From NCBI GenBank assembly GCA_019095985.1, contig CM032661.1, forward strand, positions 25,601,944-25,665,943: a stretch of 64,000 nt of DNA, in the 5' to 3' direction. How positions within the stretch are numbered: the first letter of the stretch is position 1; each line of letters begins with the position of its first letter. This document shows, piece after piece, positions 1-11,712 of the stretch. The notes under the pieces are model-generated. The model saw only the letters and a list, made by a program, of their open reading frames with translations. It ran no database searches and was not told where the DNA came from. The DNA comes from Streblospio benedicti (taxonomy: Eukaryota > Annelida > Polychaeta > Spionida > Spionidae). The translations under genes and the position numbers were made by a program.

Positions 1-2602
1 TATTACTAGCACATGCTTTGGACGATAATTATGAGAAAACGGCTGTGTTATGTTTACAAAGTTCTTATGATATACATTAGGAATAGAGACACAAGTTGCG
101 ATGTTGGATATCGTATGTCTTTTGGTGCCAAACCGCCAGTTTCTCTCAATCTATGTATGCCACACCGAGCCTATCTGTCCTGTACCCACATGCATGACGC
201 TAGGTAGGTTAGTTATAGTCAGCCGGTCCATCTGTCTTCGGCTGAACCCTGATAAACGCGCTTTGTGTGTTGTTGATGAGCAGCGGATGCGTCTTGTTCT
301 AATCTATACGTGAGAGTTGGATGTAAATGTGGCAATGTAAATATATAAATTCTAAATGGAACGTGCCAATAGTCAACTGGGTTAATTCATGAGCCCCAGC
401 ATCAAGGCAGTGTGTGTTTGGTATGTATACTACATGGATTTACAAATTCTATACCATACACTTTATTGCTAGTATATAGAAGATTATTTTAATAGGCACA
501 GAGACCAATATTCCATGGCCTTATTCCACGGCCTTATTCTACAGTAAGATAGCCAGGAAGTTGTTTTTGATTGGCTGGGTTAAGATTGGGTTTTATTGGC
601 CAGGTAAGATTGCATTACCATAAACACTTTGCCCGACTTTGCACAGCCCTCTCATGATACTGAGGCATATGGGTTAATTAAAGGATAATGAAAGATAATA
701 ATAGTAAACCTGCAAATACATACAGTAGCATGTGTTTCATTAAGTTACTTAAACATTTGCTTCCTTTAAATGTTCATTAGAAAAGAACATTAATCGCTTG
801 ATGGTGATTGTTGCACGTATATCTAGATACTTCATTTCTTTTATGTTGTCATAAACTATTAACATGACAGTCACAATATATAATGTTTATACGCTCAGTT
901 TGCTTCATTTACACCAGATCATTGGCAGCCTTACCACATGCACACTGTATTACCTTGCCATACCCACGCATGCTGGTCATCACTCATATTCGCGTTCACT
1001 CGTCTGACCTGTACTCACTTAACATATTGATACCAGTAGATACCAATAGATACCAGTAGTATAGTATCAATCTCAGAGTATAATGTTGTATTAATTAAGG
1101 TAATCCTTGTCTAAGACATTAAGCAGTGGTACTATTAATTTGGCACGTTTTCACAAACTGGAGTTTTTCGGTAAATAGCATTATTTGCCTGTACCAAAAT
1201 AGATTAGTTGCTTAAACATCACAATATCAGGACAGTCTTCAAAATCAAAACAATCTTTAACTTAAAGTTAGATATTATCCTCGATGAAGGTCAATGCGAC
1301 GGTTATATGTATAGTGTGATTGTGATTGTTATTCAATCACAATATAAATTTAATGATACAAATTACAGTTAGAAATCTTAACTTAAGACCATGATATGCT
1401 GTCCTTGTTATAATATCTGTTTCCCTTTATTACACCGAGCGACTTCCCACAACCATGGCCAGGTTGTACACACGAGAGAGTTGATGGACCCCTTCGTCTC
1501 GGTTCATGGAGGTTCACGGAAGCAATTCACATAATATTATGGGTGAACAAAAATGTCATGGACTGAGAAGACGACCAAACGGATCAAACACAAAGAATGT
1601 GTGATTTCTAGGAGGTGCACTTTGGCCAAAAATAAAATAAAAAGTGGAATGTGAGAGATAAAACCAAAAAGTTATATGGGATTTCGTGATGCGTCATACC
1701 TCTCCTCTCTAGAATAGTAGCAGACAAGCATACGTGATAGTACAATTTTAAATTCACTTGTCATCATTAAACTGAGAACACAGGAGACGGAGTGCACGTG
1801 TTGGGGCACATCTGGTGTAATATATAATATCTACATGTAGCTTCAAATGAGGAGTTGGTTAACAATAACCCAGGCTATATAAGGATGGGTTGACGATAAT
1901 GAAATGGTGTGCAAAGGGCATGATGTATTATGAAGAATAGTGCATCACTTATATATAAAACATACACTTGCCTGGAGCAGCCAGGACATGTATGTTCTCA
2001 GTAGGAAGGGCTGTTGACAATGGAGATACATGTATCTATACCTAGTATACTTCTTCAACCATTTAAATTACACTGTGATGTCATGAAGTGTTTTGATTTT
2101 GCTGTTTGTATTTTTATATGGTCTCTATCTTGCCACAACTAGCTATCATCTGTCATATAGAATTATATATGGTCTCAACTTGTACAAAGCATACAAATTA
2201 TTTTTGATGTAGGTCAATTATTTTGCTGTATATAACCATGGTGATAAAATTTGTAAAACAGTATGTAGTAAATTATGGAAAATCCCTATGCTGCTTTACA
2301 GTCGTGAATAGCCTACAATGTTTGTGTGGCGAGTGTCTGCTCATACATACGGGGCACGACCAAGGATCTAACTTGAGTTCCATCCTACAAGCGTTCATTT
2401 GTTATGAGGAATCTTTAAAACCACAGGACTGTCATTTTCACACATACGCAATTCTGACATTTCAAATATCATTCTGTCCCTTTCCAACTTACAGTTTCTA
2501 ATCATGTTTGAGGTACTTTATAACTTCTGTTAAAGTAGGTAGGCCTACTCAATACACAACTGACTCTTTGTGTGTACGTCAGAGAAATGTTTTTCTTAAA
2601 CT
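1..2602. other. Gene-free stretch upstream of the CRH-type gene
   Basis: No reading frame here has convincing coding character; the longest are under 100 codons, AT-rich and without recognisable domains. The DNA is AT-rich, with small local duplications only, such as a doubled CCTTATTC/ACGGCCTTATTC near 520-540 and the triple 10-mer at 1029. An upstream untranslated exon of the neuropeptide gene could lie here, but nothing in the sequence marks it. Confidence 0.5.
1029..1058. repeat. Three tandem copies of a 10-bp unit
   Basis: The unit GATACCAGTA occurs three times in a row, the middle copy with one change (GATACCAATA). It is a short local tandem duplication with no visible function. Confidence 0.8.
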
Positions 2603-2619
2603 CACGCAAATGTCAATAC

Positions 2620-2818
2620 TGACGTACGGCCTGTTTCAAAATCACAGCTGCATGAATAAGGCTGCTTCATTCCACCCCCACCAGTCACGTCTTGCGTTTG
2701 TTTATTTGGGAGATGCGCGTAGTGAGTTTTTATTGGTCAATATGTATTTGTAGGTGGAGCTCGGATTGGTCCATTTATGGGTGGTCTTTCGGTCTTGTTT
2801 TCAGGTCTAAATATTTAA
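2620..2818 (+). promoter_or_regulatory. Possible promoter of the CRH-type gene
   Basis: In order there are a CRE-like TGACGTAC (2620-2627), two inverted CCAAT boxes (ATTGG at 2732 and 2765) and a TATA-like TAAATATTTAA (2808-2818), all within 300 bases upstream of the start codon. Vertebrate CRH genes are controlled through a CRE, so the arrangement is suggestive. Such motifs are common by chance in AT-rich DNA. If transcription began just downstream of 2818 there would be little room for the 5'UTR intron suggested by the acceptor at 2902, so the two ideas compete. Confidence 0.2.
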
Positions 2819-2906
2819 CCCGTTGCAATGCAGCAGTTGGCTATCTATTTTTGTCATTTAAACGAATGCTAACAGTAATATGCACAATCTTTCTATTTGC
2901 AGAACA

Positions 2907-3515
2907 ATGATGGTGGAACACACGTGGTGTCACCTCCCATGCATCTTAGTGTGCCTAATAGTCGTGTGCGTAGCCCCAGTGTACCCCAAAGCAACATGGC
3001 TACTCCCTAGAGATGACGTCACAGCCGACAACTCCGGAAGTCCGCAGTTAGCAAGAATATCGTTTGCATCACAGTTTAAATCCGACGATGACACACCTAG
3101 CAAATTGCTTTATCCAAATGTTGCAGCATACATCGATTACCTAAAAACTCTAGTCACACCGCAGCCGGAAGAAATGGCGACTGTAAATTTTCTTCCTTAT
3201 GTTAAAGATAACAATTCTGTAAAACCTGGAGGCGCTATATTCAATTTGAACTTTCGCGAGGCATTAACAACTGATGACCTTTCTTCTGATTTATATGAAG
3301 ACCCTGACTCAGGTAACAACGCGCAAATGAAAGCGTCCTCCAGATCAATCCTTGGGGACTATTTTGAAAATGACATTGCGGAGAGACCGAAAGAGAAGAG
3401 AGGATCAAGTTTAAGTATGCAACTTTCTATGTCAATTCTGAGAGACATGTTGAGAGCCCAAACATCAAGTAAACAGCGTATGTCGCTCAGCAAGCTAAAC
3501 ACAATAGGCAAGTAG
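2907..3515 (+). CDS. Corticotropin-releasing hormone / DH44-type neuropeptide precursor
   Basis: A 202-residue secreted precursor in one coding exon. Residues 1 to about 27 form a signal peptide with a hydrophobic core (CILVCLIVVCVAP). A long acidic spacer follows, then the dibasic site KEKR (residues 162-165). The last part is a 35-residue peptide (3402-3506) that starts GSSLSMQLSM, contains SILRDMLRAQ and ends KLNTI-Gly-Lys-stop, so it should be amidated on Ile. The SLS...ILRDML pattern and the amidated hydrophobic C-terminus are the marks of the CRH/urocortin/DH44 family, whose class B1 receptors act mainly through Gs and cAMP. I chose the ATG at 2907 because a good splice acceptor (TTCTATTTGCAG, ending 2902) lies just before it; CRH genes typically have an intron in the 5'UTR and all coding sequence in the next exon. 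An in-frame ATG at 2880 would apply only if that intron is not used. The mature peptide is shorter than vertebrate CRH (41) and insect DH44. Confidence 0.88.
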   Translation: MMVEHTWCHLPCILVCLIVVCVAPVYPKATWLLPRDDVTADNSGSPQLARISFASQFKSDDDTPSKLLYPNVAAYIDYLKTLVTPQPEEMATVNFLPYVKDNNSVKPGGAIFNLNFREALTTDDLSSDLYEDPDSGNNAQMKASSRSILGDYFENDIAERPKEKRGSSLSMQLSMSILRDMLRAQTSSKQRMSLSKLNTIGK

Positions 3516-5241
3516 ATTATGGCGACTGTGCACTAAAAGGAAAACCATCAGTGTGTGGAAGCTGAAAGGTTGTGTCCCACACCATCAGAATGGTTGAATT
3601 TCCCTGACACATCCGACCAATACCACAAAGAAACTTTGTAAATCATGCATAATGCCTACCCTATAACGCGAATCCTGGTACTACCCTGCGGTTTGGTTAT
3701 TGTTTAAGTTTGATTGGCAATACATATTATAGAGACGCCAACTATTCCTTATTTATGTATGTTTGACAAAGTCAATGAGGTTCCTGATCCCACTTCAGCT
3801 AATTTCCCTAAATGACATTGGCACCCTTTTACATGGATCTTGATATAAGACAATTTGTAAAATATTCAACATTAGGAGATTATAAGTAAAAATAAGCATT
3901 AGAAATTTCAGAAATGCATACTGTAACTACTGAAATTAATTTTAAATGTTGAAGATATATTCAAATACAGTACGTTGTTAAGAAAATTCAGACGCAGTTT
4001 AATTGGCATGCTTATAGTTTCTATTTAAATCTCCGATTGATTGATTGGTAGCTTGGTGGAATAATGCAATCAATATGCATAATATGTGTAAAGGATAATA
4101 GTGGGCATATCTATACACTGAAAACAAATACGCTTTACTTATACACGCACCCCCTCACACACACACAAATTGCTAGCTTTAAAAAAACACATGTTGTAAA
4201 ATTAAATATGATGTACTTGCGTGAGCTTATGTTTAACGTAATCTATACATATTTCTAATATTAGTAAACCCCTCTTGATTGTGGTCATGCTAAAGATGTG
4301 AAATATTCCCTGTATGCTCATTGAAATATACTAACATCGCTGTATTAACAGTTATACGTACACGTTATAAACTTAGACCTAGGCTACATGTATACCACCT
4401 TGACACTATGACACAGACACAAGACCTTTGACACATTACCATAGCAATGAGCATGACACAAGTTCATAATAGATGTCCCACCGGATAATTGATGTCCAAC
4501 AAGATGGAGCAACATGTTGTACACGAATGTATGTTATCAGAACAAGTACCGGTATGTCCATGTGTCTATTTGTGTATGTATTGACGTGTCAAATGGAAAA
4601 CCCAATGCCAACAATGTGTTAAAACTGGATTAGATTGTATGAGATTGATAAATATATGTCAACAGTAGTTTTATGTTTTGGGTTTGTGATATGTTACTGC
4701 TTTACCTACTATCAACCTATTTGTATACTAGTTTCAAATTGATACACGTAATTTGGCATACTGCATATTGAAATGGCATGCAAACAATTAAGAATTATAT
4801 ATGTTCATAAATATTTTTCAAGGACTATGAAAACAATATAGCTATGAACCCTGTTACAGGTTTGTCTGGAATGTTTGTAGGTCTACTAATACCCACACAA
4901 CGCGTAAAATAGTTTCAAGACAATCTCATCTTATAGGCTAAACAAAATATTGGACTAGAATCTTACATTCCCAAAAGAAAATTGTGCACACGAATATGTG
5001 CCCAACAACGCCTAGTTGAATCATTACGCAAAAGAACCTCAAATACTTTCAATTGCAAAACTAGTTCTATGATGCAGATGGCTTCTTTGATATTATTTTT
5101 TCATTTCATTGTCGAGGTTTATGTTGAACACAACAAATATTTTGCAGTTTGTAGTAAGATTCCATGGAAATGTTGTAACAGTGTGAATATTTGTGAATAA
5201 AGTGCTTGATGTATGCATATATATTTTTTCAGAGAAATAAA
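3516..5241 (+). other. Probable 3'UTR or downstream region of the CRH-type gene, with candidate poly(A) signals
   Basis: No coding frame is seen. The first canonical AATAAA after the stop codon is at 5196-5201, followed by another at 5236-5241. Either could end the neuropeptide transcript, giving a 3'UTR of about 1.7 kb, but a closer non-canonical signal cannot be excluded. A short CA run lies near 4157-4168. Confidence 0.25.
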
Positions 5242-5269
5242 ATCTTGTATTAATAAATGCATATTGTAT

Positions 5270-5430
5270 ATCATACACTGGACGGATTTTGTTCAAACTT
5301 TACACAACTATTAAATATGAGGCAACAAACATGTCATTGGATTTTTGGAACTTCAACAATGTGTGCCTTCAACAGATCCAGTTCAATTTTCGACATTTAC
5401 ACTAATAGATTGAATGTCATTTGAGAGATC
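5270..5430. repeat. Dispersed repeat fragment related to 28.6-28.75 kb
   Basis: This stretch shares ordered words with 28605-28740: AAACTTTACACAACTAT, then a GATTT(T)TGG block, then TTCA(A)TTTTCGACATT. Spacing is conserved with small indels, so both look like old copies of one interspersed repeat. The family is not identified; no coding sequence or terminal structure is visible. Confidence 0.55.
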
Positions 5431-6384
5431 ATCTTCATTTTTTTGCACTTTGTCTATTGAATATTGCTATAAAGGTGCCATCTAGCTTAGGCCAATTTGA
5501 GGATTTTCTAAAATAGTTTCAATACTACGTATGACACTGTGCGCGTATAGCTGGTGATAATGATACATGGCACATTGCAAATCATGTGTATTTTCAGAAA
5601 GCTATTTTAGGTAAAATGATAGCACGTTCTACAATAGTTTCTATAGTGCTTTCATTAAAATAAAACAATTAAAATTGTGAAATATTAACATACCTATTGA
5701 TAACCATCTGAGATCCCAATCATGACTACATGAATAGTCATCGTAGGCATCCAATTGCGCGCGATTATAGTGCTAATCACAATAATCTATTTTTATACAT
5801 CTCTACTTCATTCACTACTATTAATCATTCGCATCATATATGTTAGGGTTTGTACTATGATCCCATTATATCAAATACATATTTTTTGTAAAAGCTGTCG
5901 TTGTATATGGGTTAACCTAACCATCCCCTACGAGACATGTTTTGTAGTTGTTTCTTCTTAGTCACGTTGTTGTGGATCAGCCCACTGGCCACCTGGTTCA
6001 TTTTGAAATTAACTATTTGTTGAGCGTTTACCAGAACTCTTTTGAATAGCGTCATTTCATTCAAATGGATGGCAATTTAAGATAACGAGAAATTAGTTTA
6101 ACTTGGACAAAAAAGACCCTTTAAGTCGACAATGAAATCAGATGTAGGCATTATGGATTAATATAATTGTCAAAGAATCAATACAAAACACCAACGTACT
6201 CAAATATTCATTTACCATCTTTTGGAAAGAAAATAGTTCGCCTTTCTACCCCACTGTTACTGGGTGGGTGCACACTTCTGACAAATGTGACGGTATACTC
6301 GCCTTGGGATGAAAACTGTACCCATATTTTTTTCGAAGAGTGTTCTCAAGAAATATTGACCTTTTGCGACAAAATATTGTAGGA

Positions 6385-6514
6385 ATTGACCACGAGATTG
6401 GAGTGTCAATGGGAAAATTTAGCATGCTGACGTCTGATTAACCCGAACAAAATGAGGGTAAATCAGTCGTCAGCATGCTCAATTTTCCCATTGACACGAC
6501 AATCGAGTGGTCAA
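6385..6514. repeat. Fold-back (hairpin) repeat of about 130 bp
   Basis: The left arm runs from TTGACCACGAGATTGG through TAGCATGCTGACG; the right arm is its near-perfect reverse complement, CGTCAGCATGCT through CAATCGAGTGGTCAA. About ten bases of loop separate them. It looks like a small fold-back or MITE-like element. No target-site duplication is clear. Confidence 0.75.
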
Positions 6515-6606
6515 ATACCATTCTATCATGACTAAAATCCACATTAAACAAGTGTCTGATTCGTTTTTATTTTAAAATAAATCATATCATAACGGTCTCA
6601 TTGCAA

Positions 6607-6790
6607 GTCAATTTGTCAACCGGCGTGCTCAATTGACTGCATGCGCGGAGACCACTACTACGGCACCAGTCTAAACTTTTGACCATGCGATGTCAGCGGC
6701 TGTATTGAAAATGTGACGAGTTTAGACTAGTGCCGTAGTAGTGGTTTTCGGAGCGTTCAGTCAATCGTATAATTGAGCACGCTGATTGAC
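6607..6790. repeat. Second fold-back repeat of about 185 bp
   Basis: The left arm contains GCGTGCTCAATTGACTG and ACCACTACTACGGCACCAG; the right arm carries the reverse complements CTAGTGCCGTAGTAGTGGT and AATTGAGCACGC. The central 45 bases or so do not pair. CATTCTATCAT near 6520 and ATGATAGAATG near 6829 form a further outer inverted pair, so this hairpin may sit inside a slightly larger inverted-repeat element. Confidence 0.7.
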
Positions 6791-6799
6791 CAATCAGCG

Positions 6800-9502
6800 T
6801 GGGTTATTGGTGGTGGTTTTTGCACGGAATGATAGAATGATCCATACAATGATAAGATTGTCTCAAATATTCATACTATTTGACATTTGAATAGAATATT
6901 TTCAAATGTGTGCATACAACCAATAAAACACTTTTCAAACAATGTGCCATAAATTTTATTAAACCTTTCTACTGAGTTCAATATACATAAATTAAATCCT
7001 GGGTATGAAATTTTTTACATAACCTTTCTCATGAAAAGATGACTGAACATAATGCAAACAGCACTATACAGGCAGACTGTCCATCTTAAAACAGTCCGAG
7101 TGCATGGATACATTGACAATAGTGTCATGTACAAAAACATTCTGCCTGCAATTTTCCACCAGGGGCAGCTCGACAAATGGAAATGTTGACTGAACGTCCA
7201 TTCCATGTGTCAAATTCATGCTAAAACTTCTCTCTCAGGCAACTTTCTACCAGGTATATGTATTTCACAACATAATTTCCAAACGGACTGTCCTGTCAGT
7301 GCAATATATATATTTTTGTGAAGAGTCTGCCGTTTGGTTCTAAACTCACCAAGCTCCTTTACAGCATAAGTCACCAAGTTTACCCAAGGTGAATGACAAT
7401 ATCGCCATTTCAATTCTATATAGTTGGATACCGCACAGAAGCTACATTAAACACTGTATATAGATGAGAGGTTGAAGGGAAATGAAGTTGGCATTGATAA
7501 AACAAAAAAGAGTTGTTTTTTTCTTCTAATTTGGCCTACAGCATATACTTGCCACACTCAAATACACATATCACTCATGAAATGTAATCTCTAGTCTTAT
7601 TGGAACAGAACATGAATATATAAAGGCTGCTATAACTTCCCATTTATTCCCATTTATTCGGAAAGAAGATGTGATAAAAAAGAAGGAAAAAAGCAAAGGA
7701 AAAGGAAGGGAAAAAATCCCATGGCAAAAAAAACCCACCATTGGACATATTACTACAGTTGCGAAATATAACAAAACTAAGGTACAGCATTACACATGAA
7801 CGCCTTGAAGTGAAATGACGTACCCGTTCTAAGGCACAAAAGGGGCTCGCTCTTATTATCATCCAATGACTACAGGTTATCAGATTAGCTAGGAAACCGA
7901 TACAGGGACATGATATGGAAATCCACATCAGGTCTGGACCCGATATGGATTTTGGTCCATGTGTCATTGTTGTCAAATAGACAGGACTACTTTTATCATA
8001 ATTAATTAAACTATTACTGAGAGAAATATATTTTCATCCTGAATATGTATATGAATACGTTCTGTGGTGGTCAGAATCTTACAAAATGGTCGGCTAAAAT
8101 CATAGACATACACCTTAGGTCTTCAGCAGGTGTTATGTTTGAAAGATATCTGCATGTATGAGACCTCCCTAGGGAGCTTTGACATGTCAGGAAGGAATAA
8201 ACGTAAAATAACATAGAAAATTGAGCCCGTAGCTTTTGATCAAATTCGTTTGAATTAAATATGATACGGAGGTTGATTTCGTGGTTCTTTGAGGCATATT
8301 TCTTATGACGAAAAGCTACATAGAATCATAATTATCATGGGTAAATTAGTTTTGCTGGTTTGTTTTTGAAATAATGCTCTTCCCGTTTGACCGAAGGCTT
8401 GATTCTCAACCAGGTAGGAAAAAATAAGAGTTTTAAACAATGTTTTCAGTATTTTAGACATCACTCAAAAGAAATTTACAATAGCAAAAATCCTGTTGTA
8501 CGCATTGTGTTATAAAGAAAGTATGCAGTCCCCTCCCCTTACAGCGCATTGTTTTCTTCTGTGTGCAAATAAAGCTCTACTGATCGACAATAAATATACT
8601 TTAAAGCAATCCCCTTGTCCCTATGTTCGAGAAAGAAAAGAAAAAACACGTTTTATTGCCTTTTTTAAAATAAAATGCGGGATTGTGAGATTGGTGCAGG
8701 ATATCTTAATGTGTGAACGCATTTAAATATTGTTCTAAAGCTTCTATGTAGCTGGTACACAAAATCCAAGAGAATCCAAACGCAAAATGATCTTAATATT
8801 GACAGTCTGGAATAGCTCTAGAATATACTGTATCCACCCGACTTCTCTATCCTAGTGAATCCACTTTTATCAATGCAGAAACTCATAGTTCAAATCTGTA
8901 ACACTGAAATGCTCAAAATAGCCAATATTCACCACCAACGTATGTACGTGCTTTTTTCTTTTCTTTTTTTCGTTTTGGTCACGGAAACTTGTTGCTTAGC
9001 AATCTCGATAGAAAACAAACCAATCCGAACACATTCCGTCAACTCAAAGTAATGCTAATTGCAGAGATGAAAGCGAGTGTCTTGCTTTTGTCCACTTTGT
9101 TACAACTACACCACTCTGATGACTAAAACAACATCAAACGCCACCATGATGATATAACATCTAATAAGCGAAGCTCGCAAAGTTTACATCAATCACATCT
9201 GATTTACAGCCTAATATCAAGATGGCGGCTCAAGTAGAATAAAAAATGTATACGGAATAGATGAAGAATACTCTGGACAAGGCGAACTGACTTTTCATTA
9301 AGAATTCAAACAAGAATTGAGAGCGTGCACGTAAAAGGTCAGGTTATTGAGTTATACGGCACGGATTGATCATTGTACCGCCATAGGCTTCTGTTGATCT
9401 CAAACGCGGTGATTGTTGTTAATGAGATGTCATCAGTCAGAAAATGGGCCCAGCATCAAAGTGTTCTTTAATATGCTAATCATGCAAATCAAAGATAGTT
9501 AT
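6800..9502. other. Gene-free stretch
   Basis: Reading frames up to 110 codons occur on both strands (for example 7644-7976 minus), but they are AT-rich, carry no recognisable domain and lack good splice context. I see no gene, RNA gene or clear repeat here. Confidence 0.45.
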
Positions 9503-9972
9503 TTTAGGAATCGTTCACAAATGACGTCACCTCATGTTCATGTTTGGCCCTTCGCCCCACCCCCCGTCATCTTTGCAGAACCGCCCCACCCCGGTCCTGG
9601 TAAGGGGCATCATGTTTGCCTCCCCCCCCCCCCCCCCCGACATGGTGTTGCGATCATATTTAACATTGATTTATTTAACTATTTGATTATATATGTCCAT
9701 AATTTAGACATAATGTTACAAATGTATTTATGGCATAAAGCAAACATGGCAATGTTATTTCAACAAGTAGATATATCACAACCCACTTAACATGTCAGAA
9801 AGTAAGTTCAAATACTGTTAAATAAATAACTGCAACTTAAAAGAAAGAAAAAGTGACATCACCCAAATGCTAGACGCCCCCCTGTCAAGATCTGTCAACT
9901 TTGGTCATATTTCGCTATACCCACCCCACCCCCCTTTCTGCCGGGTGACGTCATTTGTGAACGATTCCTAAA
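9503..9972. mobile_element. Non-autonomous DNA transposon (MITE-like) with perfect 28-bp terminal inverted repeats
   Basis: The left end begins TTTAGGAATCGTTCACAAAT and continues into TGACGTCAC. The right end (9945-9972) is the exact reverse complement over 28 bases. The 470-bp interior has no transposase frame and is C-rich, with a run of about 18 C near 9620. Perfect ends with no coding capacity are typical of a recently moved MITE. The superfamily is not clear because no target-site duplication can be assigned with confidence. Confidence 0.8.
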
Positions 9973-10465
9973 CTGTATTAAATGTATACCCACCAGTGCA
10001 GAGAACTGGAAGGTTGCAATCAAGTCAAAAGTTGAGTTTACTTATCTAACTTTAAGATCGCCAAATAAATGATGCTGCAATGCACACTGTGGACACAAAA
10101 AGCTAGTAGATTTGCTCACTTTTCCTTATCATCAAAGTCTAGGAACACACACTCCTGTCTAGCACCAGTATAGTTGTGATGCAGAATGATCTTCACGGGT
10201 GTTGGGCAGCTTTGCCTTGATAGAGGTGGCTCCGATCTTGATGACGCGAAATGCCATGATCTTACTGTTAACCACAGGTAGGCCTATTGGAGAACCACGG
10301 GAAGCAAATCGGGAGTGTTGTATGAAGCACCCAGTCGCTGACATTTCAACATGATAAAGAGATTTCTGAACGATTTTCAGAAACAATGTTTAATAGTGCA
10401 TTTCGACTATTTCAATAACATCCATCGAGTGACACGGTTACACAGCATTGGTTAACAGCCACACT
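9973..10465. other. Gene-free spacer
   Basis: A 75-codon minus-strand frame (10159-10386) reads through this stretch but is not recognised. Nothing else is seen. Confidence 0.4.
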
Positions 10466-10591
10466 ATGGATCTCGAAAAAGCACTCTTGCTTGGCTGCTG
10501 GGATGAGGTGAAAAGGCATGTTGACGGCACTGGCATGGGTGACTTCTATGATGGTGCCGCCGCACTACATCTGGAAACACAGGGCCACAAA
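10466..10591 (+). pseudogene. Ankyrin-repeat-like coding fragment
   Basis: From the ATG at 10466 the translation reads MDLEKALLLGCWDEVKRHVD, followed soon by DGAAALHLETQGH. The spacing and the G-A-x-A-L-H-L...GH pattern resemble one ankyrin repeat (G-x-T-A-L-H-x-A-A-x-x-G-H). No further repeats are found nearby and the frame then runs into AT-rich non-coding DNA. It is either an isolated first exon of an ankyrin gene whose other exons I cannot find, or a fossil fragment. Confidence 0.35.
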
Positions 10592-10688
10592 TGTACGCCG
10601 TACACCTATCTTATCATCAAATTACTGTTTATATTTACAGTTTATTATAATATACATAGTCCATATGTGAGGGTGCCGATGCCCATAT

Positions 10689-10826
10689 AGTGTGAAGTGG
10701 GAAATGAATTTGAAATTAAGTGTGAAGTGGGGAATTTGCTAGAATTAAGTATGAAGTGGGGAATTTGCTAGAATTAAGTGTGTAGTGGGAAAGCAGTCAA
10801 TTAAGTGTACAAGTGGGAAAATGACC
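10689..10826. repeat. Minisatellite, unit about 29-31 bp, first block
   Basis: About five imperfect tandem units built on AATTAAGTGTGAAGTGGGAA. The same unit returns about 350 bp further on (11180-11262), so one array seems to have been split or seeded twice. Confidence 0.8.
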
Positions 10827-11179
10827 AAAATCAAGAGTTAACAAATTGAAATCATAGACAAAAAATCTTTGTATAACAATTTTGCCGCTTAATCCATAAT
10901 TAACTAACCAGGCCTTTTGGCCGTTTAGTGCTGTGTTCTGTTTGACGCTATCTAGGTTCTGGTGCTGACCTTGTCTTTTCTAAATTGAAAAAAACACTAT
11001 GCACTCTTAATTAAGGACGTTGTGCAGATATATATTTTTCTCTTATATTGTATATGACGTAATAACAAGTGTGTATGCGATAGAATCACCTAAGTACGAC
11101 AAATCAATATAAAATCTGGAAGGTTATGATGCATATACCAATACTGTAGGTGTATTGATAGTTTCTATACATTTTATCA

Positions 11180-11262
11180 TTAAGTGTGAAGTGGGAAATG
11201 AGCTAAAAGTTAAAAGTGAAGTAGGAAATTAGCTGAAATATAAGTTAAGTATCAAGTGGGAA
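11180..11262. repeat. Minisatellite, second block of the same unit
   Basis: Three degraded units of the TTAAGTGTGAAGTGGGAAAT motif. The intervening 350 bp carries no such unit. Just downstream, CCAAAAATTTTCTTGGGGGG begins an unrelated C/G-run segment. Confidence 0.75.
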
Positions 11263-11652
11263 CAAAACATTCTCATCTTGATCCAAAAATTTTCTTGGGG
11301 GGTGCATCCCCAACCCCCCTACAAAAACTGTGCGCATATGGCAATCGCCTGCATTTTTGCACACCAATTTGTCGGATAAGATAATGCCATATACAAAAAT
11401 TATGTATTCGCACTCATGTGGTATTCTATATTTATACGTACACGCTATTAAAAGACTCTTGGACAGTCCTATGCAATCACAATTCAAATATTTTCACCAA
11501 ATGTCCTAAACAGCTTCTTTTGTCAATGATTTAAGCAGGAAATTGTTTTTTTTCATTGGCTGGATTTAGATGCGTTTGAATTATGGTTGATTTTCTATTT
11601 GATTTTATTTTATTTATTCCAATGTGTTTTTCCCAGTTTGCTTGTGGATACG

Positions 11653-11712
11653 ATTTTATTCTTCTCTCTCTTGCTTGCCATAGAAAGAGAGAGAGAGAAT
11701 AAGAATAAAATT
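11653..11712. repeat. Short hairpin with CT/GA-rich arms
   Basis: ATTTTATTCTTCTCTCTCTT is followed, after a short loop, by AGAGAGAGAGAATAAGAATAAAAT. The stem may result from inverted duplication of a simple repeat. Confidence 0.65.

Noticed and set aside
10689-11262. CRISPR-like spaced repeats
   Set aside because: Units are directly adjacent, imperfect and not separated by unique spacers; it is a minisatellite in an animal genome.
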